Assembly (NCBI RefSeq): GCF_900101605.1
Contig: NZ_FMUR01000005.1
Coordinates: 124,001 to 188,000 of the forward strand
Source: Butyrivibrio hungatei
GTDB lineage: Bacteria > Bacillota > Clostridia > Lachnospirales > Lachnospiraceae
Direction of reading: 5' to 3'
DNA: 64,000 bases
Shown: piece by piece, positions 1 through 8,804 of the stretch
How positions within the stretch are numbered: position 1 is the first letter of the stretch
Layout: the number at the start of each line of letters is the position of its first letter
The notes under the pieces: generated by a model
Told to the model about the DNA's origin: nothing
Database searches by the model: none
The model's input: only the letters and a program-made list of their open reading frames with translations
Position numbers and translations under genes: made by a program

Positions 1-4
1 AAAT

Positions 5-59
5 AAATAACCGCGCGGTGCTTGAAATAATAAGCACTACGCGGTTATTTGCGTAGTGC
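5..59 (+). terminator. Overlapping inverted repeats before the glycan cluster
   Basis: Bases 5-23 pair with 32-50 with two mismatches that become G-U pairs. The 3' part of that hairpin (34-42) can instead pair perfectly over 9 bp with 51-59, which is followed by an A/T-rich tract. The first hairpin is probably the terminator of a gene left of the window; the alternative pairing makes an attenuator-like arrangement possible. Confidence 0.55.
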
Positions 60-88
60 AATAAAAATTTGTAAATAAAAATATTAGA

Positions 89-117
89 TTGATAACCAAA
101 AACTTTTGCAGTACAAT
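89..117 (+). promoter_or_regulatory. Sigma-A type promoter for the glycan cluster
   Basis: TTGATA at 89-94 and TACAAT at 112-117 are separated by exactly 17 bases, about 85 bases before the first glycosyltransferase start. A second TATAAT (176-181) has no good -35 partner. Confidence 0.55.
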
Positions 118-203
118 GGATAACGATTGTTTTTGAAATCATCTTGTTTTGAATATGTTTTAACGTTTTATGCAGTATAATTTTAAGACTTTTAGGACTT
201 GCT

Positions 204-1235
204 ATGTTGAATGACTTGGTAAAAGGGAAACGAGTTTTATTTATTACTACAAGAAACATTGATTATATTCGTAATTCCCAAGAAAAGAAATTATTAGAAA
301 AAAATGCAGAATCTGTGGAGTTTATCTATTCCACAAAGCACAGTTATCCATTGCGTCTGTTGGATATCTACGGCAATATTGTTTATGAAAAAGTAAAAGG
401 TCTTTTTCATAAAGGCAAGATTTATGATTGCAATATTGTATTTATCGGGTTTGCACCCCAATTAGTTCTACCTGTATTCAAAAGTTTTTTCCACGAAAAA
501 AAAATTATTATTGATTTTTTTATTTCTGTCTATGACACCATGATATGTGACAGGCAGAAATTCAGAGATGGCGGAGTGATCGCAAAAATCTGTAAATTTT
601 TTGACGAGATCACTTTGAGATTTTCCGATTATGTGATCACAGATACCAAGGCGCAAGCCGATTTTTTTATTAAAGAGCTTGGAGCGGTTTCGGAAAAGAT
701 TGAGACAATCTATCTTGAGGCGGATGAAAAGATTTATTACCCGCGAACGCAGGTAAAGTCTGATGAGCTGAAAGATAAGTTCGTGGTCTTGTATTTTGGC
801 AGTATCTTACCTCTTCAGGGGGTAGATGTTGTATTGGAGACCATAAGAAAGCTTAAGGGTAGAGATGATATTTTCTTTGATATCATAGGCCCTATTCCCC
901 AATCTTTGCAAAAGCCGATTCAATCCAATGTGCGTTATACGGATTGGCTTTCGCAGGAGGAACTTGCGGAAAGGATTGCAAGCGCGGATCTTTGCCTGGC
1001 AGGACATTTTAACGGCAGCATAGCTAAAGCTGACAGAACAATTCCGGGAAAAGCCTATATTTATGAGGCAATGAAAAAGAAAATGATCCTTGGGAACAGC
1101 AGTGCAAACAGAGAATTATTCAGGGAAGATGCAATGCATGGTTTTGTCACTATGGGAGATTCTAATGAAATGTGCAGGTTATTGCCGGAATATATAAATA
1201 AAAACGAAAGAGAGCAGAGTAAAATTGCTTATTAG
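204..1235 (+). CDS. Glycosyltransferase, GT4/family 1-like
   Basis: A 343-residue soluble protein predicted to transfer a sugar from an activated nucleotide donor to a growing cell-surface glycan at the inner face of the membrane. The C-terminal half has the GT-B look of family 4: a VVLYFGSILPLQGVDVV strand-loop near residue 195, then a PGKAYIYEAMKKK segment near 285 that matches the donor-binding EX7E region. The N-terminal acceptor domain is divergent. ATG at 204 follows an AGGA site. It overlaps the next gene by 11 bases, so the two are translationally coupled. Donor and acceptor cannot be read from the sequence. Confidence 0.8.
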   Translation: MLNDLVKGKRVLFITTRNIDYIRNSQEKKLLEKNAESVEFIYSTKHSYPLRLLDIYGNIVYEKVKGLFHKGKIYDCNIVFIGFAPQLVLPVFKSFFHEKKIIIDFFISVYDTMICDRQKFRDGGVIAKICKFFDEITLRFSDYVITDTKAQADFFIKELGAVSEKIETIYLEADEKIYYPRTQVKSDELKDKFVVLYFGSILPLQGVDVVLETIRKLKGRDDIFFDIIGPIPQSLQKPIQSNVRYTDWLSQEELAERIASADLCLAGHFNGSIAKADRTIPGKAYIYEAMKKKMILGNSSANRELFREDAMHGFVTMGDSNEMCRLLPEYINKNEREQSKIAY

Positions 1236-2187
1236 CGTGATCGTACCTGTTTATAACATTGAAAAATATATTGGAAAAGCAATTGAAACAATTATAGGTC
1301 AGACTTACAGGGAGTTGGAGATAATACTTGTAGACGACGGATCGACGGATAGAAGCGGTGAAATATGCGAGTTTTATGCCGGTAAAGACGATAGGATCGT
1401 AGTTGTTCATCAAGAAAACGGAGGTCTCTCAAAGGCCAGAAATACCGGGACAAAAATTGCAAAAGGAGATGCGATTGCCTTTATTGACGGTGATGATTAT
1501 ATACATCCTTGCTATTTTGAGATACTTGCAAAAAATCTTACGGAGCACGATGCCGATATCTCTGTATGCGGAATGCAAGTCGTTTCCGAGGATGAATATT
1601 CGAAGCTGATGTCGGTAAAAAATGTTGAAGATTCAGCTATAGATATTTCTTCCAAAGAAGCGATAGAAGGTATGTTATATCAGAAGCTTTTTTCACTTTC
1701 TTCATGTGCTAAATTATACAAGCGAAAGATTGCTAAAAGTCACTGCTTTCCGGAACGGGAACTTTTTGAAGACTATTATACCGTCTATAGATTTTTTACC
1801 GAAGCAACTGCGGTTACATACACAGATGCCCGTTTATATTACTATCTGAAAAGAGCAGGAAGCATTACCAAGAAAAAATATTCGCATCAGATGATGGATT
1901 ATATAAAGCACGGAGAGCAGGTGACCGATCATGTTGAACGAAACGGGCGTCTTCTTTTTGATGCTGCGATTTCCAGACTTGTATGGGCCTGCTTTTATAT
2001 AGTTACTCATATAGATGATTCGTCGAAGTACAGAGAAGATGAAGAATATTGCTGGAACTATATAAAAAAATACAGAAGGAAAGTTATCAAAGATAAGTCC
2101 GCAGTAAAGAAAGAAAAGATTCTTTGCGCACTTAGTATGTTTGGTAAAAGGCCATTAAAACTTGTATATAAAATGTCGTTGAGGTGA
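1225..2187 (+). CDS. Glycosyltransferase family 2 (TTG start)
   Basis: A 320-residue GT-A enzyme. The N-terminus has the typical VIVPVYNIEKYI opening, the VDDGSTDRS nucleotide-binding motif near residue 38 and an IDGDDYI metal-binding DXD-type motif near residue 90. The C-terminal third is lysine/arginine-rich with no clear membrane helix, so it is probably a soluble or peripheral enzyme building the repeat unit of the surface polysaccharide. The start is TTG at 1225, inside the end of the upstream gene; no in-frame ATG lies before the conserved opening. The stop overlaps the ribosome binding site of the next gene. Confidence 0.88.
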   Translation: MLISVIVPVYNIEKYIGKAIETIIGQTYRELEIILVDDGSTDRSGEICEFYAGKDDRIVVVHQENGGLSKARNTGTKIAKGDAIAFIDGDDYIHPCYFEILAKNLTEHDADISVCGMQVVSEDEYSKLMSVKNVEDSAIDISSKEAIEGMLYQKLFSLSSCAKLYKRKIAKSHCFPERELFEDYYTVYRFFTEATAVTYTDARLYYYLKRAGSITKKKYSHQMMDYIKHGEQVTDHVERNGRLLFDAAISRLVWACFYIVTHIDDSSKYREDEEYCWNYIKKYRRKVIKDKSAVKKEKILCALSMFGKRPLKLVYKMSLR

Positions 2188-2195
2188 AAAAAACT

Positions 2196-3011
2196 ATGAT
2201 TCCAAAGATTATACATTATTGCTGGTTTGGCGGGAATGAAAAACCTGAAAGTGTCCTTAGATGCATAGAGTCATGGAAAAAATATTGTCCGGATTATGAA
2301 ATAAAAGAGTGGAATGAAGATAACTTTGATATAAACATCAACAACTATGTAAAAGAGGCGTATCAAAACTCTTTTTGGGCATTTGTCAGTGACTATGCAA
2401 GGTTTTTTGTTTTATACAAATACGGTGGATTATATTTTGATACCGATGTAGAACTGATAAAACCTATCGATGACTTGGTGGAAGAAGGCCCTTTTTTTGC
2501 GAGAGAGCATAAGGATAAACTTATAATCGCAACAGGGTTGGGGATGTGTGCACTACCGGGAATGAATCTGTACAAAGAAGTTTTGGGATATTATGACACA
2601 ATGCATTTTGTATATGAAGACGGAACTTTTAATAAAAAAACCGTCGTGGATCATGTGACCAAAGTGCTTGTCAAAAATCCAAATGAGTACAAGAATATGG
2701 ATACTGTTTTTAAAATTCAGGATATAAGCATATATCCCAAAGAATTTTTTTGCCCCATTGATTATCTTACGGGAGATGAAGAGTATACCGAGAATACAAG
2801 GGCGATTCATCACTATGATTCGACATGGCTGTCTGAAGGTGAAAAGGAGATCAATCAAAAAGTACGTAAAGTAAATAAGAGGTTTGGTCACAAAATAAGT
2901 TTGGTTTACAAGATTTTACTTGAGACTGATTCAATATATAAAGAGGATGGATTAAAAGCTTCTTTTCGCCATATAAAGATCAGAATGAGAAACTGGTCAA
3001 AAAATATGTGA
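2196..3011 (+). CDS. DXD-type glycosyltransferase (capsular/OCH1-like)
   Basis: A 271-residue protein starting IPKIIHYCWFGG, the hallmark of the DXD sugar-binding glycosyltransferase family (Gly_transf_sug, OCH1/capsular type). The conserved block WAFVSDYARFFVLYKYGGLYFDTDVE near residues 65-95 carries the DTD metal/sugar-nucleotide motif. A GTG at 2184 overlaps the previous stop, but ATG at 2196 sits 8 bases after a GAGGTGA ribosome binding site and gives the family's usual N-terminus, so I use 2196. It acts in the cytoplasm on the lipid-linked repeat unit. Confidence 0.88.
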   Translation: MIPKIIHYCWFGGNEKPESVLRCIESWKKYCPDYEIKEWNEDNFDININNYVKEAYQNSFWAFVSDYARFFVLYKYGGLYFDTDVELIKPIDDLVEEGPFFAREHKDKLIIATGLGMCALPGMNLYKEVLGYYDTMHFVYEDGTFNKKTVVDHVTKVLVKNPNEYKNMDTVFKIQDISIYPKEFFCPIDYLTGDEEYTENTRAIHHYDSTWLSEGEKEINQKVRKVNKRFGHKISLVYKILLETDSIYKEDGLKASFRHIKIRMRNWSKNM

Positions 3012-3035
3012 CAGAACAAAATTGAAAAGGAAGAT

Positions 3036-4772
3036 ATGACGGCTTTGGGAAAAAGAAAAGATACTTATTATGCTTTGATATGCTTTTTTGTGTGTTTTAT
3101 TCCAAGGATCATCATCAATTTGGGAATAAAGGCGAGTACCGGAGGACACGATGATCTTGGTTTTTTGGCTGTACCCTCTTACTTGGCGGGATATGACTGG
3201 AGTGGAGTAATCAAGCATACATCATATTATGGATTTGGTTTTTCAGCTTTATTTATGACTCCTATCATAAAGATATTCGGCGGCACACCTTTTTTGATGT
3301 TTCAGATCATGTGGGCGACAGTTGCCGCATTTCAGTCTCTTGTGGCGGTAGCGGTATATTATATAGCGTACGATCTCTTTGAATATAAAGACCGGAATTT
3401 CTGTGCGATATCAGGAATAATAATGTCTTATCTGACATTCTGCTCGTCATGCAGATTGGAAAACGATTCGGTTATGCCTTTGTTTATATGGGGAATTATT
3501 CTGATATTGTCATTGCTGATAAAAAGTGATGAACACAGAATGGAAAAAACTATTTGTCTTGATCTCGTGGTGATTTTTTTACAGTTTATGCATACAAGAT
3601 CTGTTATTATATGGATCGCGTTGTCTATTGTTGTTATTATCTACAGAATCATGGAAAAAAGATGGCCGGTGTGCCCCAAGACTTATTTGGCAGGTATGGT
3701 GATCGGAACATATCTGGTTAAAAAAACAGTTTCTTATGTCCAGACGGTTGTCTGGGGAACTACCGATCTTGCCAATTCTTCCGCGGGTTTGAAAAACCAG
3801 TTGCTTAGCGGTGCGGAGTCGGGAAGTGCCATTGAGTATATCAGATCTTTTGTTTTCTTATGTGCAGGTGAATTGTTCACCATAATTCAGTTTTCAAATA
3901 TATTATTTGCGGTAGGGCTTGTTTCAATCCTGTTTTTCTTGTTTGACAAAATAAAAAGAGATGACAGAAAATCAGAATTTTATAGTCTTATTTTTCTTTT
4001 GATATTATTTATGGGAATGTTGGGAGCTTCGGGGCTTTATTGGAACGAAGATGCAAGGAATGCAATGGCGTCGGGGGAGTTTTCAAAGGGGTTCTTTTAT
4101 TTGAGGTATATTTCTACATTTGCCATGCCTATAGCCTTTTGGGGAATTGCATTAACGCGTGATATCAATATGAAATATATGGCGTTACTATCTTTTTTTT
4201 ATATAGTATTATGCCTGTTTGTTATCAGCAATATAGGTGCGTTACCCAATCAGGATTTATGGGCGACTTTTGCATCAAAATATAAGGGAAACTTTAAATC
4301 TATGCTTACCCAAAACGATCTTTCAATTGTGAGCATAGTCAGTCTGTCTGTATTCTTTTTCTTTTGGTTGCTATGCAGAAAACCAGGCAAGATCAAAGCA
4401 TTGTCAATGATATTTTTGCTTGTTGCGACTTTTTATAATTATACTTATCAGATCCAAAACGGCGCAAAGATGTGGGGAGAAAGCGTATATAACAGCGTTG
4501 ACGGATTAAGAACGCTTAATACGGCTTTTCTTGATGATTTTAATATCTATTGCAATGATGATATTCAAAAATATGCGCTCCAGTTATCTTATCCCAGGAT
4601 AGCGGTGAAAGATTATGAGGATTATAACGGTGAAAAAAAATCGGTATTGATATCTCGTGATACGGATGGCATTAAAAAGACCGATCTTTATTATGTTATC
4701 TGTGATGACGAAGTGATTTATTTTTCTGATGCCGAAACAAAAAAATCAGTCTTGGAGCGGATAAATAAATGA
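3036..4772 (+). CDS. Polytopic membrane protein, GT-C-like glycosyltransferase
   Basis: A 578-residue protein with about a dozen hydrophobic segments. The first helix (about residues 11-30) is followed by an external loop with GHDDLG (D39, D40), the position where GT-C polyprenyl-phosphate-sugar transferases carry their catalytic acidic pair. The C-terminal 90 residues are soluble. The N-terminal pattern (acidic pair, then a YGFGFSALFMTPI-like helix) recurs in the gene at 7047, so the two look like distant paralogues. It overlaps the flippase gene by 4 bases. It could also be an oligosaccharide polymerase; the acidic-loop argument favours GT-C. Confidence 0.6.
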   Translation: MTALGKRKDTYYALICFFVCFIPRIIINLGIKASTGGHDDLGFLAVPSYLAGYDWSGVIKHTSYYGFGFSALFMTPIIKIFGGTPFLMFQIMWATVAAFQSLVAVAVYYIAYDLFEYKDRNFCAISGIIMSYLTFCSSCRLENDSVMPLFIWGIILILSLLIKSDEHRMEKTICLDLVVIFLQFMHTRSVIIWIALSIVVIIYRIMEKRWPVCPKTYLAGMVIGTYLVKKTVSYVQTVVWGTTDLANSSAGLKNQLLSGAESGSAIEYIRSFVFLCAGELFTIIQFSNILFAVGLVSILFFLFDKIKRDDRKSEFYSLIFLLILFMGMLGASGLYWNEDARNAMASGEFSKGFFYLRYISTFAMPIAFWGIALTRDINMKYMALLSFFYIVLCLFVISNIGALPNQDLWATFASKYKGNFKSMLTQNDLSIVSIVSLSVFFFFWLLCRKPGKIKALSMIFLLVATFYNYTYQIQNGAKMWGESVYNSVDGLRTLNTAFLDDFNIYCNDDIQKYALQLSYPRIAVKDYEDYNGEKKSVLISRDTDGIKKTDLYYVICDDEVIYFSDAETKKSVLERINK

Positions 4773-6190
4773 GTACGATTAAAAAAAATTCTATACTGAA
4801 TGTCCTTTATACTCTGGTCAACATTCTTTTTCCCATAGCTGCAAGCGTCTATGCGGGAAGGGTACTTATGGCGACAAGAGTCGGAACCGTGACTTATGCG
4901 CAAAACTATGCGTCATATTTTATAATGATTGCGTCAAGCGGAATGGATATATATGGCATCCGTGAAATATCAAAGATAAATAAAGGCGATTCAAAGAAGG
5001 GGGAAGTGGAAAAAGTTTTTAATGAGCTTTTTTCCATAAATTTCTTTCTGACTTTATTCGCACTTTTATGTTATGGCATTATAAATATTTTTAGAGGTAA
5101 TGCGATCAATCCGATTTATCTTGTATTTGGGCTTCAGATTCTTTTTAATTTTTTTAATGTTGATTGGTTTTATCAGGGAATTGAAGATTACAAATATATA
5201 GTTAAACGAGGCGTGATAGTAAAAACATTGGTCCTTATAATGATCTTTTTGACTGTAAAAAGTGAGAAAGATTATGTTATCTATGCCATGTGGATTGCAT
5301 TGGTCGGCGTGCTTAATTATATATGCAATTTATGGAATCTGATGAAGCAGATAAAGATCAGGATTGTGGTTGTGGGATTGCGTAAGCATTATATGCCCTT
5401 ACTTATGCTTGCGGTCAGTACATGGTTATCGCTGTTCTACAGCAAACTGGATATATCAATGCTTGGAGTGATGAAAGGAGATACCGCTGTAGGATTGTAT
5501 TCTACGGCACACAGGGTTATCTTCATGATTGTTACTGTTTCAACGGCGGTCTCGAATGTGTTTTTTCCCAAAATGAATGTTCTTTACAAAGAGAATTATG
5601 ATAAGTTCTGTAAGCTGATCACGGCGGGAATTGAGTATATTTCGGCGATTGTCTTTCCGATGATAATCCTGTGCATTTATTACGCCGGAGAGATGATAGT
5701 TTTTCTGTGGGGAGAGTCTTTTAAGGGGACGGAATATATTTTATTGTTCCTTATACCGATTGCTTTTTTTCAGAGCTTTGGAAATTTGTTGTGCTATCAG
5801 CTGATGATATGCATAGGAAAAGAAAAAGAGCGTATACCTGCATATGCAATCGCATGTATTTTGAATGTTATATTGAATATATTGCTTATACCAAAGTTTG
5901 GGGCGATAGGGGCAGCCATAGCGTCGTCTTTCTCCGAGATGTCAGTGAATCTGGTGCAATTTATTTATGTGAGAAAAATAATCAATATAAGGGTAGCGCC
6001 AAAGAGTGTGCTCGGAATTTCGACTAGCATTTTTTTAACTTTTATTATTACGGCTTTTATTCACCATATTGTGACAAATTTTATTCTGGGAATGATTTTT
6101 TCTGTTGCCGGAATAGCGACAATTCAAGGAATACACGCTATTTTTATAGATAATAGCAATATTAAGGATAAAATATTAGAAAATATTTAA
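4769..6190 (+). CDS. Polysaccharide repeat-unit flippase, Wzx/MATE-like
   Basis: A 473-residue integral membrane protein with 12-14 predicted helices and the polysaccharide-biosynthesis (MVF/MOP superfamily) N-terminus, including the VGTVTYAQNYASYF and GIREISK segments near residues 35-70. It is expected to move lipid-linked repeat units from the cytoplasmic to the outer leaflet. It closes the first glycan transcription unit, directly after the GT-C-like gene (ATGA overlap). Length and hydrophobic pattern are normal for the family; I see no frame disruption. Confidence 0.87.
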   Translation: MSTIKKNSILNVLYTLVNILFPIAASVYAGRVLMATRVGTVTYAQNYASYFIMIASSGMDIYGIREISKINKGDSKKGEVEKVFNELFSINFFLTLFALLCYGIINIFRGNAINPIYLVFGLQILFNFFNVDWFYQGIEDYKYIVKRGVIVKTLVLIMIFLTVKSEKDYVIYAMWIALVGVLNYICNLWNLMKQIKIRIVVVGLRKHYMPLLMLAVSTWLSLFYSKLDISMLGVMKGDTAVGLYSTAHRVIFMIVTVSTAVSNVFFPKMNVLYKENYDKFCKLITAGIEYISAIVFPMIILCIYYAGEMIVFLWGESFKGTEYILLFLIPIAFFQSFGNLLCYQLMICIGKEKERIPAYAIACILNVILNILLIPKFGAIGAAIASSFSEMSVNLVQFIYVRKIINIRVAPKSVLGISTSIFLTFIITAFIHHIVTNFILGMIFSVAGIATIQGIHAIFIDNSNIKDKILENI

Positions 6191-6234
6191 AGTAGCTTTA
6201 ATTGTGAAAAAAATTCGAAAAATACGAATAGAAG

Positions 6235-6299
6235 TTTACAAAGGATAAAATTGTGCTATTATAAGACACATGCGAAAAGCAGAAGATTCTGTTTTTTCG
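6235..6299 (+). promoter_or_regulatory. Promoter and 5' leader hairpin of the 6329 gene
   Basis: TTTACA (6235-6240) and TATTAT (6257-6262) are 16 bases apart. A CGAAAAGCAG...CTGTTTTTTCG hairpin at 6273-6299 lies between promoter and start, probably in the untranslated leader. Confidence 0.5.
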
Positions 6300-6328
6300 T
6301 AAAAAAATAATAAGGGAGAGCATTTGTT

Positions 6329-6961
6329 ATGAGTATTAAAACATTTAAGAGAATTCTTGCAGTAACAATAGCAACTTCAATGCTTGCTATGCCTCTTACT
6401 GTAGGAGCGACTGACTCAGCTGACTCAACAAGTTCTGATTCATCGGTGACAAGACACGAAGCAGCCTCTGTTAAGACAACCAGCGAAGTCTCTGTTAATG
6501 ATTCAGTAGTACAGAACGAACTTCCTGGTATTTTTGAGATTACTGCATCGCCTGCGGTTACAGGTATTGCAGTAAGAGGAACGGCAGCTCAGATTAAGCA
6601 GAAAGCAGGTCTTTCAGGTAATGAATCACCTCTTGTAAGAGCTTATTCGGTAGAACGTAAGAAAAGCCCTGCAGTTTATGCAAGCTTTGATGCAGCTGCA
6701 TCAATTGTTGGAGGTAAACTGGTCGGCGGAATCAATGTTGACCTTGGTAAGGTTGCAGAGGGAAAGTATACAAAGCTTCCTGCAGAAGTTTCTGTTCCTG
6801 CAACAATTGGAATAAAGAATTATAATCCTAAGCTTAATTATTATGTTGCTAAAGTAGTTTCCGGTGGAGCAATCGAACTCATTCCCGTAAGTGTTGAAAA
6901 GGGAATGGCTACGGTTGATATTACCGGAGGATTGGCCGGATATGGCCTCATAGTAAAGTAA
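6329..6961 (+). CDS. Secreted protein of unknown function, 210 residues
   Basis: I do not recognise a family. The N-terminus has a classical signal peptide: KTFKR positive region, a hydrophobic stretch of about 18 residues and a VGA/TD cleavage site near residue 28. A serine/threonine/aspartate-rich linker (about 29-50) follows, then a mixed region that ends in a beta-rich segment. There is no sortase motif, no lipobox and no C-terminal membrane anchor, so the product is probably released or bound non-covalently. The gene has its own promoter, a strong GGGAG ribosome binding site and its own terminator between the two glycan units, which suggests independent and possibly high expression. Confidence 0.7.
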   Translation: MSIKTFKRILAVTIATSMLAMPLTVGATDSADSTSSDSSVTRHEAASVKTTSEVSVNDSVVQNELPGIFEITASPAVTGIAVRGTAAQIKQKAGLSGNESPLVRAYSVERKKSPAVYASFDAAASIVGGKLVGGINVDLGKVAEGKYTKLPAEVSVPATIGIKNYNPKLNYYVAKVVSGGAIELIPVSVEKGMATVDITGGLAGYGLIVK

Positions 6962-7001
6962 TCTTTATGACTTTGAGGAATATACAATTTTATATTGGAG
7001 G

Positions 7002-7030
7002 GGGAATGACAGATACAGTCATTCCCTATT
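7002..7030 (+). terminator. Rho-independent terminator
   Basis: GGGAATGAC (7002-7010) pairs perfectly with GTCATTCCC (7018-7026), followed by a weak TATTTTA tract. It ends the monocistronic secreted-protein unit. Confidence 0.7.
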
Positions 7031-7046
7031 TTATAGTGAGGGGTGC

Positions 7047-8804
7047 ATGAATATAAAAGAAAGCAGCTTTAGCTACATAGCGGTAGTTGCGGTAACTTTG
7101 GTTTCTCTTGTGTGTTTGTGCATGTATGGTATTCAGGGAATATACAGCTTTTCATTGTTCCCTGATGAATTCGGCTATTGGGCCGGTGCGGCAAAGGTTT
7201 TGGGATATGATTTCAGTGAGATCACATCAATCGGATCATTTTATTCATTTGGCTATTCTTTGATACTTATGCCTGTAATGAAGATTTTTTCTGATTCCGT
7301 GCTTGCATATAGGGCAGCAGTAGTTGTTAATTTACTGTTGCAGGTTTCATCTTTTTTTATCTTTACTAAAATAGCGGATAGGTTATTTGAAAATACCGAC
7401 AGACTGACCGGGGCGATTCTGAGCGGAATTGCGGTCTTATATCCTTCGTGGGTGTTTTATGTACAGATGACTATGTCCGAAGCGTTGCTGTTCTTTATGT
7501 ATACGCTTGTAGTTTTTCTCATGATGTTTTATTTGGATAATCCTTCTGTTTATGCGGGAATTTTAGTGGCGATAGCTGCTATATATGTATATTCCGTGCA
7601 TATGAGGACAGTGGGGATTCCGATTGCGGTTATTTGCACTATTTTGTTTGATTGTGTTTTGAGGCAAAAAAGACATGGATCCGGCAAGTGTTTTTTAATT
7701 GCAGGCATGTCTGTGTCACTTATTATTTGTGGTTTTATCCTTTGTCTTTTTCTAAAAAAATACATGATTGGAGTTTTGTACTCCGGTGGTGCCAAGAATG
7801 TTACGGCAATAAATGATTATTCCGGACAGATGTCCAAATTTGCCGAACTTTTTACCGTTGCCGGGATAGGCAGATTTTTTGCAGCCATGTCAGGCAAGGT
7901 ATTATATCTTGGATGTGCAAGCTTTGGAATGGGTTATATTGGTATCTATGCCCTTGTTAAACGCGTAATACGCAAGGATGTGAAGGCATTATTTGTTTTG
8001 CTGGCATCTCTTTTCCAGTTTGTGGTGATGTGTATTTATCTTATTCACAGTGCTGATGTTGTAGAGGAACGGTACGATCTTTTTCTTAACGGCAGATATA
8101 TTGATTATGTTGTACCGCTTCTGACAGTGATAGGGATGAATGAAGTTTTGCATTGCCGCGTAAATATAAGGATAATTGCAAGTCTTGTATCAGTGATGAT
8201 AAGTTCTGCTGCAATTTCCTGTATGGTGGTTTTGAGAAATAAAGTTGGGATGAGAGATCCGCATGGGATGCTTATGGTAGGCATGAGCTATTTTATGGAT
8301 GAAAAAAATGTCAGACCTGCACGGACGATTATAATCAGTACCGTTTTTGCATTACTTGTCATGTTTGTGATGATGGGGATTGCATTGTTTTATCAAAAGA
8401 GTGGAAATTTTTATGTTTTATGTATTATTCATCTGTTTCTTATTGGACTGTCTTATAATGCGTGCGATCATTTCATTTATATCGGACAATCATATATATA
8501 TGGCGACATACAGGTGGCTGATGAAATTGCGGGTTTACGTAAAGAAGGACATAGTGGGGAAGTAATTTTAATATATGAAGGCGGACTTGAGTATATTGAC
8601 ACGGTTCAGTTTAGGCTTCGTGATGAACATATCGGAGTGATCTATGCAGGTATACGTGGAGAGTTGTCGAAACTTAAGGACGATGATCTTGTTTTGGTTG
8701 ATTATGAAAGTGATCTGAATGCAGAGCTTTCTAAAAAATATGACAGTTCATGGGAATCGGGACATTTTGAGCTATATTACAACAAAGTTGGGAGAGAAAA
8801 TTAA
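7047..8804 (+). CDS. Polytopic membrane glycosyltransferase, GT-C-like
   Basis: A 585-residue protein with about 12 hydrophobic helices and a soluble C-terminal domain of about 90 residues. After the first helix an external loop contains FPDEFGYW (D40, E41), the acidic pair expected for GT-C enzymes that use polyprenyl-phosphate sugars, as in ArnT/PMT-type proteins. The stop codon overlaps the start of the DPM1-like gene (TAATG), so donor synthesis and donor use are probably coupled. A GAGGGG site precedes ATG 7047. I infer transfer of a sugar to a wall polymer or protein outside the membrane; the acceptor is unknown. Confidence 0.65.
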   Translation: MNIKESSFSYIAVVAVTLVSLVCLCMYGIQGIYSFSLFPDEFGYWAGAAKVLGYDFSEITSIGSFYSFGYSLILMPVMKIFSDSVLAYRAAVVVNLLLQVSSFFIFTKIADRLFENTDRLTGAILSGIAVLYPSWVFYVQMTMSEALLFFMYTLVVFLMMFYLDNPSVYAGILVAIAAIYVYSVHMRTVGIPIAVICTILFDCVLRQKRHGSGKCFLIAGMSVSLIICGFILCLFLKKYMIGVLYSGGAKNVTAINDYSGQMSKFAELFTVAGIGRFFAAMSGKVLYLGCASFGMGYIGIYALVKRVIRKDVKALFVLLASLFQFVVMCIYLIHSADVVEERYDLFLNGRYIDYVVPLLTVIGMNEVLHCRVNIRIIASLVSVMISSAAISCMVVLRNKVGMRDPHGMLMVGMSYFMDEKNVRPARTIIISTVFALLVMFVMMGIALFYQKSGNFYVLCIIHLFLIGLSYNACDHFIYIGQSYIYGDIQVADEIAGLRKEGHSGEVILIYEGGLEYIDTVQFRLRDEHIGVIYAGIRGELSKLKDDDLVLVDYESDLNAELSKKYDSSWESGHFELYYNKVGREN

